A program made the translations under genes and the position numbers. From Desulfoscipio sp. XC116 (GTDB lineage: Bacteria; Bacillota; Desulfotomaculia; Desulfotomaculales; Desulfallaceae): DNA of 64,000 nt. Position 1 is the first letter of the stretch, and every line of letters starts with the position of its first letter. The notes under the pieces were generated by a model, which did no database searches, was not told the origin of the DNA, and worked only from the letters and a program-made list of their open reading frames with translations. The DNA lies in assembly GCF_039851975.1 (NCBI RefSeq), contig NZ_CP156660.1, forward strand, positions 3,353,035 to 3,417,034. Reading direction: 5' to 3'. This document shows, piece after piece, positions 58,435-64,000 of the stretch.

Positions 58435-60456
58435 TTACCAGTTTTGGCACAGACTGGTCTCCAGATCCTCGGCTACCTGGCGGTGTACGCCCAGTTTCCA
58501 GGTTCTGTATTCCAGAGCGTTAAGCAGTTTTTCAATGGATGTTTCGATATCGGGTTCGAGAATGAAATAACCGCCAAACACGTCGCCGGCTATTTGGGTA
58601 AGGATGCTGTAAATAAGATCGCAGCCTTCCACCGGCGGCATGGTACCTACATGAGTAGGCATACCGATATCCAAGCACCAGGTACCAATACTGGTAGCTT
58701 TACCACTCATGGCTTCAGGGGCAGAAGCTACAAACGGTACTTTCGGGGTGTCTACACCGAGATCTTCGGCCATCAGCATCAAGAGCTCGGCGCCGCGAGA
58801 GTTGTCCACACAAGAGCCAATATGGAATACCGGAGGCAGACCTACACTGAGGCCTGATTTTTCATTGAGGCGCTTGAGGAAACTTTTCAGTCCTTCGCCG
58901 CAGTATTCATCGACTTTATCCGGGTCCATCATGCCGACCTTGGCACAGGCCTGGGCATGGCAACCGGTTGAGATAACAAATACGTCATTTTTCAGCATGC
59001 CTTTGGCAATTTCAATATGGGCCTGATCCTGGAAGGTTTTCAGGTTGGAGCAGCCTACCATAAAGGCTACGCCTTTTAATTCCCCGCTGGTGATGGCTTC
59101 GTTAAGTACCCGGATGGGATTTTCAGAATTAACTTTGCCAAACAGAGCAAGGAGTGCTTCAATGCTCCAGCCGGCTACTACTTTGTTCTTGATGTTGGGG
59201 ATGTGTACCGGCCGGTTGCCGCGCTCTTGGAAAGCTTCGATGCCGTAACGGATTACTTCTTTGGCGTTTTCCATGGCCGTGGCTTCCTGATAGTCGATGT
59301 GCATGGTGCCGGGGTTTTTGACGAGATCCGAAGTCGTGATCAGTTTGGTGCCGAAGCACTGGGCTACGGTGTTTAAACCGGGCATGATGCACTGTACGTC
59401 AACTACCATGCAGTCTACGGCGCCGGTGCAAATGGCCAGTTCCTGGGATGAGAAGGAGGTAACCAGGGGTACCCCTTGGCGCATAAGCACTTCGTTACCG
59501 GTGCAGCAGATACCGGAGAGCTGGATTCCTTCAGCCCCGGCCGCTTTGGCTTCGTCTTCCAATTCACGGGCCGCGGCAACGATCATTTCGCTGAGCAGCG
59601 GGTTATGACCGTGCAGTATGATATTAACCTTCCTGGGTTCGAGTACTCCCATATTAGCTTCGCTGATAACGGGCTGAGGGGTACCGAAGATAATATCGGA
59701 AAGGTCGGTGGCAATCCATTTGCCGGCCAGGTCGGCCAAACCAACGCGCACCGCACTGAATACTATGTTGACGGGGTCGTTGTCCATGCCAACGTGAGCC
59801 TGGGTGACCAGATCGGAAATCACCGCGTGCAAACCATGCGGCATTACATTGCGTTCACGGTAATTTTCAAGTCTTTTGTCAATAAGCATCTTGGTTGTCC
59901 AAGTGGCTTCGCCTTCACCTTTAAGCCGTTTGAAGTCATCCAGTGCTTTCTCAGCCAGTTCTTTGGCCAGAGTGTTATTGTCTTTGCCTTCGGTTTCAAT
60001 GTCTACTTTTTTACATATTCTAATCAGCTTTTCCGGGTCTTTAATCGAGTAATCCGGCGCTTGACCTTCAGCGATCATGTGCAGTACGTGGGCAATGTGA
60101 TTACCGTGCTGAGCGTGGGACGCGCAGCCCGTGAGGATCATCAGGCCAACACTGCGGGCTACGATGGTCCAGGCATTGGCGCCACAGATACCTCTGCTGG
60201 CGGGGCCTTCGTCCGCTTTAATACGGCAGGGACCCATCATGCAGAAACGGCAGCAGATACCTTTATAACCGAACTGACATTGCGGCTGTTGGGCCAGTAC
60301 CCGATCAAAAGCTGTAATTACACCTTTTTCTTTGGCCACATCGATCATTTCCAACACCGCAGGGTCAACGGACCGCTTAGCGTTTTTGGGATCTATTACC
60401 CGCGGTGACTTGTTCGAGGGCCGGCTGGTCAGGCTTGGATCTCTAAACCTTGGCAT
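58435..60456 (-). CDS. acsA: Carbon monoxide dehydrogenase catalytic subunit (AcsA/CooS)
   Basis: This 673-residue Ni-Fe enzyme interconverts CO2 and CO. The N-terminal cysteines QCQFGYKGICCRFCMMGPCR (near residue 60) bind the B and D clusters. The C-cluster ligands occur in ELSGICCTGNE-type, MVVDVQCIMPGL, FMVGCSNLK, ISTGCHAQA and VFHIGSCVDN blocks. Length matches the acetogen enzyme. TAAGGAGG precedes the ATG. Together with acsB it makes a CODH/ACS pair; a second cooS or cooC maturation gene is not in the window. Confidence 0.97.
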   Translation of the reverse strand: MPRFRDPSLTSRPSNKSPRVIDPKNAKRSVDPAVLEMIDVAKEKGVITAFDRVLAQQPQCQFGYKGICCRFCMMGPCRIKADEGPASRGICGANAWTIVARSVGLMILTGCASHAQHGNHIAHVLHMIAEGQAPDYSIKDPEKLIRICKKVDIETEGKDNNTLAKELAEKALDDFKRLKGEGEATWTTKMLIDKRLENYRERNVMPHGLHAVISDLVTQAHVGMDNDPVNIVFSAVRVGLADLAGKWIATDLSDIIFGTPQPVISEANMGVLEPRKVNIILHGHNPLLSEMIVAAARELEDEAKAAGAEGIQLSGICCTGNEVLMRQGVPLVTSFSSQELAICTGAVDCMVVDVQCIMPGLNTVAQCFGTKLITTSDLVKNPGTMHIDYQEATAMENAKEVIRYGIEAFQERGNRPVHIPNIKNKVVAGWSIEALLALFGKVNSENPIRVLNEAITSGELKGVAFMVGCSNLKTFQDQAHIEIAKGMLKNDVFVISTGCHAQACAKVGMMDPDKVDEYCGEGLKSFLKRLNEKSGLSVGLPPVFHIGSCVDNSRGAELLMLMAEDLGVDTPKVPFVASAPEAMSGKATSIGTWCLDIGMPTHVGTMPPVEGCDLIYSILTQIAGDVFGGYFILEPDIETSIEKLLNALEYRTWKLGVHRQVAEDLETSLCQNW

Positions 60457-60649
60457 TTATTCGACCTCCTTAGTTGTTTTAACATCGGTTATCTAAATAG
60501 TCTAATAATATTTTTTTTGCATCACCCCTTAATTTTAAATATTACGAAAATGCAGACAGGCATCTTCATACAATTTCAATGCAAACAATTTATAAACGAA
60601 GCAAATGGAAGAAGACAGAAAAATGTTAGAGTAAATATTATTTAATTCT

Positions 60650-60679
60650 ACTATACTAAATTGTTCCTGTTTTGATCAA
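60650..60679 (-). promoter_or_regulatory. Candidate acsAB promoter
   Basis: On the minus strand TTGATC (60674-60679) and TATAGT (60650-60655) are separated by 18 bases. They lie about 190 bases upstream of acsA, implying a long leader. The surrounding gap 60457-60865 holds no gene. Confidence 0.45.
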
Positions 60680-60688
60680 ACGTCAAAA
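60670..60688. promoter_or_regulatory. Dyad TTTTGA-N7-TCAAAA over the acsAB -35 region
   Basis: The half-sites TTTTGA and TCAAAA are symmetric and cover the -35 element. They resemble Crp/Fnr-family operators (TTGAT-type half-sites), though the spacing differs by a base or so from the Fnr consensus. A binding protein is a guess. Confidence 0.35.
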
Positions 60689-60865
60689 ACAATGTAAAAG
60701 AAAGCAATTTCACAAATATTTATAGACAATCGTTCTGTTTGTCCTTTTTAAGCATAATTTCATAACTTTATTTTTAAGTTCCATATCTAAACAGGATTTA
60801 TAAAATCGGCAGAGAAAATAATGAATAAATTTTATAAGTAATTAATTAAAAAAGGAGAGATTGGC

Positions 60866-61210
60866 GTGAAAGTATTAATTGTTGCCTGCGGTTCTTATGC
60901 GTCCCAAGGATACGGCTGTCCCGGTGAGTGGAAATGCTTGAAAGCTGCCAACGAGAAGGAAGGGGAATTTGCCAATTACGCTGACCCGGTTCAAGTAGTG
61001 GGTCTTTTGGAATGCGAATGCAACGGTCGCCAGTTGATACCCAATATTGGCTGTGTGAAAAAGAATGTCGATTTTGACGCTGTGCATTTTTCCACCTGTA
61101 TGACCAAGTCCTGGCCAAGCTGTCCGTATATGGACATGGATGAACTGGCTAAAAAGATCGAGGATAAATTTGGGGTTAAGGTAGTTAAAGGAACTCATAA
61201 CTACGGCTAA
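60866..61210 (+). CDS. CGGC-domain protein
   Basis: This 114-residue protein has several cysteines: VACGSYASQGYGCPGEWKC at the start, ECECNG in the middle and FSTCMTKSWPSCPYM near the end. This is the CGGC-domain pattern, named for a CGGC motif and found in anaerobes as a presumed metal-binding or redox protein. Here the first motif is degenerate (CPGEWKC). GTG start behind AAAGGAGAG. Divergent from acsAB and sharing its upstream region; converges with the TauE-type gene, six bases apart. Confidence 0.72.
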   Translation: MKVLIVACGSYASQGYGCPGEWKCLKAANEKEGEFANYADPVQVVGLLECECNGRQLIPNIGCVKKNVDFDAVHFSTCMTKSWPSCPYMDMDELAKKIEDKFGVKVVKGTHNYG

Positions 61211-61215
61211 ATATT

Positions 61216-62184
61216 CTAAAGGAAAAACTGGATGATATACTGCAAAGCCAAAAACAATATCAAGGCCGCCATGATTACTTTGACTGTTTTTTCCTTTAAA
61301 TACTTCTGCATATATGCACCGCAGTATGTCCCAAGCAGGCCACCGACCCCGAACAGCGCGCCCAGCGACCAGTCCGGGGCCGCGTTGGTGGCCGCGCCCG
61401 CCGCTGTCATTGCTAAAATAGAATAAAATACTACTCCCGCCATGGATGTGAGGAAGGTACCGGCCAGCGCCGCACCGGCTACTGTGTAAACAGGCAGGCC
61501 CAGAATAGACACGCAAAAGGGAGCAATAATAGCGCCGCCGCCAATGCCATAAATACCGCCAATTAATCCCACCGCCAGCGCCAGGATAAAAATGGCCGTA
61601 GTGCTGAAAGAATAATTTTCGCCCCAAAATTCATATTCAATCCTGACAAGTGAAAAGCTCTTGGTTTTCACCACAGCATCGGCCGGCAGCCCGGCAGCTA
61701 TTTTGGAGTTTCTTTCCGCCCTTATCCCGGACACCCGTTCCTTAAACTTTTGTTCCAACGCCTTATTTTGCGTCTTTTGCTTTTGGGAACCACCGGTAAA
61801 CTCAGTGACAATTTTAATTCCCAAGTAAAGCAATACGCCACCTATGAATAACTTAAACGAACGCGGGTCGGGCAAATATGCTATCCTCACCCAAGACCCC
61901 AAGAAAACTCCCGGCAGCGTGCCGATAGATACCACCCAGGCAAGCGGCCAGGCCATGCGCCCCTCTTTAATGAATCTGTATAGGCCACCCGGAATGGCTA
62001 CGATGTTATAAATCAGGTTAGTCGGACTAACCGAAGGGCTGGTATAATGGAGCACGCTTACTTGAAAAGGCAGCAGTAAAAACGCGCCGGATACTCCGGC
62101 GGAGGCAGTTAACGACGAGACAATAAATGCCACCAGCGGAGGGATCAGCGGGTTAATTTCCACACCGGAAACAGGAAAAAACAT
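61216..62184 (-). CDS. TauE/SafE-family anion exporter
   Basis: This protein of about 322 residues has eight hydrophobic helices in two repeats. The first repeat ends ASAGVSGAFLLLPFQV and the second GLIGGIYGIGGGAIIAPFCV, the family signature. A cytoplasmic basic loop of about 60 residues separates them. Relatives export sulfite, sulfoacetate or other organosulfur anions. In a sulfur-metabolising anaerobe sulfite is plausible. Two ATGs (62190, 62184) lie after GAGGAG; the second has better spacing. Confidence 0.82.
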   Translation of the reverse strand: MFFPVSGVEINPLIPPLVAFIVSSLTASAGVSGAFLLLPFQVSVLHYTSPSVSPTNLIYNIVAIPGGLYRFIKEGRMAWPLAWVVSIGTLPGVFLGSWVRIAYLPDPRSFKLFIGGVLLYLGIKIVTEFTGGSQKQKTQNKALEQKFKERVSGIRAERNSKIAAGLPADAVVKTKSFSLVRIEYEFWGENYSFSTTAIFILALAVGLIGGIYGIGGGAIIAPFCVSILGLPVYTVAGAALAGTFLTSMAGVVFYSILAMTAAGAATNAAPDWSLGALFGVGGLLGTYCGAYMQKYLKEKTVKVIMAALILFLALQYIIQFFL

Positions 62185-62387
62185 TAACATACACTCCTCT
62201 TGAAACAACTGAACAAATCCTTTATACGCAAGGTTTCCTGCAACCTATACTTTGCTCAAAATTTCCAGGCTATGACACTAATCAGATTAACAATATTTAA
62301 TTATCCCATTAATATTGAAAGTAAGACCTCTTTGCATGTAAAATAAAGATTAAGAGATATATAAAATATTTTCGGGGAGGGGTATTT

Positions 62388-62531
62388 ATGGATCCGCATG
62401 CGGCACATGCACATGCCGAACCGGCTCAAGAAGAGTTTAAATCAGATTATTCACAATGGCAGAACGTTAACATTATCCCGGCAATCATATTTCTTGGATT
62501 TTTGATTGGCGTAACTACTATCTTTATATAA
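62388..62531 (+). CDS. 47-residue membrane protein with a His/Ala-rich N-terminus
   Basis: The ATG follows GGGGAGGGG closely. The product starts MDPHAAHAHAEPAQEEFK, with four histidines in the first nine residues or so, then a spacer with two Trp/Tyr and one C-terminal helix (IIPAIIFLGFLIGVTTIFI). It diverges from the TauE-type gene. The His cluster could bind metal. I do not recognise the family; similar tiny proteins accompany anaerobic respiratory complexes. Confidence 0.6.
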   Translation: MDPHAAHAHAEPAQEEFKSDYSQWQNVNIIPAIIFLGFLIGVTTIFI

Positions 62532-62550
62532 CAATAGCCAAGCAACTAAA

Positions 62551-62691
62551 GGGGCTGTTGCGCAACGGGCTAAATAGTTTATAGTGCGGCAGTTTTTGGT
62601 AAAGATACCGGATTATTATCGGAATAACCGGCTGAATCCGGGAAAGGGAGCGTCGCTCACTACTCCAAGAAAGTAATTTTGCGACACTCCC
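62551..62691 (+). repeat. MITE-like repeat R1, copy 4 (reference copy)
   Basis: It runs from GGGGCTGTTGCGCAAC to GCGACACTCCC. The terminal hairpin GGGAGCGTCGC/GCGACACTCCC is followed by TTTTTT, a usable terminator for the 47-residue protein gene. It is near-identical to copy 1 in inverse orientation. Confidence 0.88.
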
Positions 62692-62724
62692 TTTTTTCCT
62701 GGTTTTTATTAGCCCACCGTAACG

Positions 62725-63543
62725 CTAGCTATCTTTAATAATTGACCTGATAATATGCTCTGAAGCCCACTCCTTACCTGATATGTAGGTAAGCGGTACT
62801 GTTTTGGGATATATTTTTTTGTTTATGGCGCCAATGCTCATTCCCCGGCGGTGCATTTCCAGCACGTCTTCTTTTAACGCTTCCAGATGATCAAGTTTTT
62901 GGGCCAGCAGGTCCCTGCCGTTTTCCACTACCCCGGCGTGACCGCAGTACACAGTGCTAAAATCGTACTGCAACAATAGCCGCAGCGAGCGAATAATCTG
63001 GTGTATATTTTCCGGCCGCATAATAATTTTGGTTTTGGGGGTAACGAAAAGATCACCGGTATATAAGGCCCCCGCACCGGCATCATACAGTGCAATATGG
63101 TCAAAAGAATGTCCGGGCGCCTCCAACACATGCCAATTTTTATGGGATGTCTGCAGCACAGCACCTAGCGGATGAGCTTTAAAAGGCTCCCGCTTGCCCC
63201 AAAAAAAGCGGCGGTAAAGCGGCAAATGGGCTTTTTCCAGGCACACGGATTCTGAAGCGGGATGAATATACACCGGAATACCCTGCTTAACCAGCCAGGG
63301 CGCATTGCCGCTGTGGTCCTCGTGAAAATGAGTCAGAACCACTTGTTCAATAAGCTGCGAACGGAAAAAATTAATGTAGTCCACAGCAAATCGGCTTGGG
63401 CCGGTATCAACCAACAAACCGTCTACTAAGTACACGTAAATATTAAGCCGGGAACCTAACAGTTTAACCGTACCGCCGGCATAAGTTACCCCCTGGTGTT
63501 TATCTATCCTCAAATTACCCAATACGTACAACACCTCTTGCAC
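62725..63543 (-). CDS. Metallo-beta-lactamase-fold hydrolase
   Basis: This 272-residue protein has the metal motif LTHFHEDHSG near residue 76, a second ligand in LEAPGHSFDH near 140, the aspartate in YTGDLFV near 162, and the last histidine in YCGHAGV near 200. This is the full MBL set for a two-metal hydrolase, of the group of glyoxalase II-like proteins. The C-terminal helices are those of the MBL C-terminal helix domain. Substrate unknown. Alone on the minus strand. Confidence 0.88.
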   Translation of the reverse strand: MQEVLYVLGNLRIDKHQGVTYAGGTVKLLGSRLNIYVYLVDGLLVDTGPSRFAVDYINFFRSQLIEQVVLTHFHEDHSGNAPWLVKQGIPVYIHPASESVCLEKAHLPLYRRFFWGKREPFKAHPLGAVLQTSHKNWHVLEAPGHSFDHIALYDAGAGALYTGDLFVTPKTKIIMRPENIHQIIRSLRLLLQYDFSTVYCGHAGVVENGRDLLAQKLDHLEALKEDVLEMHRRGMSIGAINKKIYPKTVPLTYISGKEWASEHIIRSIIKDS

Positions 63544-63652
63544 TGCCGTAAAACATGGTTTTGGGTTAATACAGCAATTTGTCTTTATACCCTTCTTTAT
63601 GGATTCTTTTTATTACCAGGTAAATCCTTCTTCGTATTACCTTAGCCGGAAC

Positions 63653-64000
63653 TTAAGAGACCGTAAAATTAAGCAGCTTGCTTTGCCCATTTTCTTCGTA
63701 CAAATACCTGCGGGACACACCTGTGCTTTGGGCCGCTTGCCGCACCGCCCGGGCCACCGCCGGGCAAACGTCTTCGTTAAAAACCGATGGGATAATATAC
63801 TCCGGCGAAAGCTGCCCGGGGGCAACCATGTCGGCCAGCACGTGGGCCGCAGCCAGGCACATTTCGTCGTTAATCATGCGGGCATGACAGTCCAGCGCCC
63901 CACGGAAAATGCCTGGAAAAGCCAGCACATTATTGATCTGATTGGGGAAATCGGAACGCCCGGTAGCGATAACTCCGGCAATATCCAGTATCTCTATGGG
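63653..64000 (-). CDS. NAD-dependent malic enzyme, C-terminal part
   Basis: The frame is open to the window edge and encodes 115 residues of the NAD-binding domain of malic enzyme (VIATGRSDFPNQINNVLAFP, then GIFRGALDCHARMINDEM). The enzyme oxidatively decarboxylates malate to pyruvate. The last 30 residues (QSTGVSRRYLYEEN...) form a helical tail. The N-terminal two-thirds lie outside the window. Coenzyme preference is inferred from bacterial homologues. Confidence 0.85.
   Translation of the reverse strand, partial: PIEILDIAGVIATGRSDFPNQINNVLAFPGIFRGALDCHARMINDEMCLAAAHVLADMVAPGQLSPEYIIPSVFNEDVCPAVARAVRQAAQSTGVSRRYLYEENGQSKLLNFTVS

Noticed and set aside
57145-60408. Long plus-strand frames opposite acsA and acsB (up to about 310 codons)
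   Set aside because: GC-biased codons of the acs genes keep the complementary frame open; no ribosome sites or recognisable domains were found.

Overview
The window looks like the chromosome of an anaerobic, spore-forming Gram-positive bacterium of the Desulfotomaculum/Peptococcaceae type. The reasons are a low-GC clostridial rRNA operon, a CIRCE-controlled groESL operon, a SpoVB-like flippase, a small YjcZ-like protein, many GTG/TTG starts behind strong AGGAGG sites, and Wood-Ljungdahl carbon monoxide dehydrogenase and acetyl-CoA synthase genes. The genus is an inference; no search was run.

Layout. 1-9 kb is accessory DNA: the truncated start of a sigma-54 activator, an ECF sigma factor/ABC transporter cassette, and a decayed mobile-element block. 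That block holds a DUF6076-type protein, a mobilization gene split by an antisense group II intron whose maturase carries an in-frame amber codon, and small remnants. 9-10.7 kb encodes a diguanylate cyclase. 10.8-16.2 kb is a 16S-tRNA-Ile-23S-5S operon on the minus strand. 16.2-17.9 kb has no protein gene but holds a cobalamin riboswitch with its own promoter and two terminators, and nothing to regulate. 17.9-23.6 kb has two acyl-CoA synthetases, a sigma-54 type promoter and the sigma-54 activator that probably drives it. 23.8-36 kb is a mosaic of small units: tRNA-Thr, a methyltransferase, a coiled-coil repeat protein, a TetR regulator with an Acg-type nitroreductase, a membrane MutS-like protein, MsrAB, transporters, a ferritin-like protein and a MenA-type prenyltransferase. 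36-46 kb has an ABC-F protein, a SpoVB-like flippase, an alkyltransferase, an EamA transporter, cysteine synthase and groESL. 46-49 kb has molybdenum cofactor functions (MogA, FdhD, MoeA). 49-56 kb has a CBS protein, a YkgJ-type cysteine-cluster protein, an alcohol dehydrogenase, an AcuA-like acetyltransferase and small conserved proteins. 56-64 kb carries acsA-acsB, a divergent CGGC protein, a TauE-type exporter, a metallo-beta-lactamase-fold hydrolase and the 3' end of malic enzyme.

The metabolic theme is anaerobic C1/acetyl-CoA chemistry: CODH/ACS, formate dehydrogenase maturation (FdhD plus Mo cofactor genes), acyl-CoA activation, and AcuA, a family known to control acetyl-CoA synthetase.

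Repeats are prominent. A MITE-like element of about 140 bp with imperfect terminal inverted repeats and an internal terminator-like hairpin occurs at four places (16.6, 29.9, 32.3 and 62.6 kb). A second double-hairpin repeat occurs three times (30.1, 32.4, 36.2 kb), twice directly beside the first. The strongest candidates for something undescribed are the orphan cobalamin riboswitch transcript and this pair of dispersed hairpin repeats.
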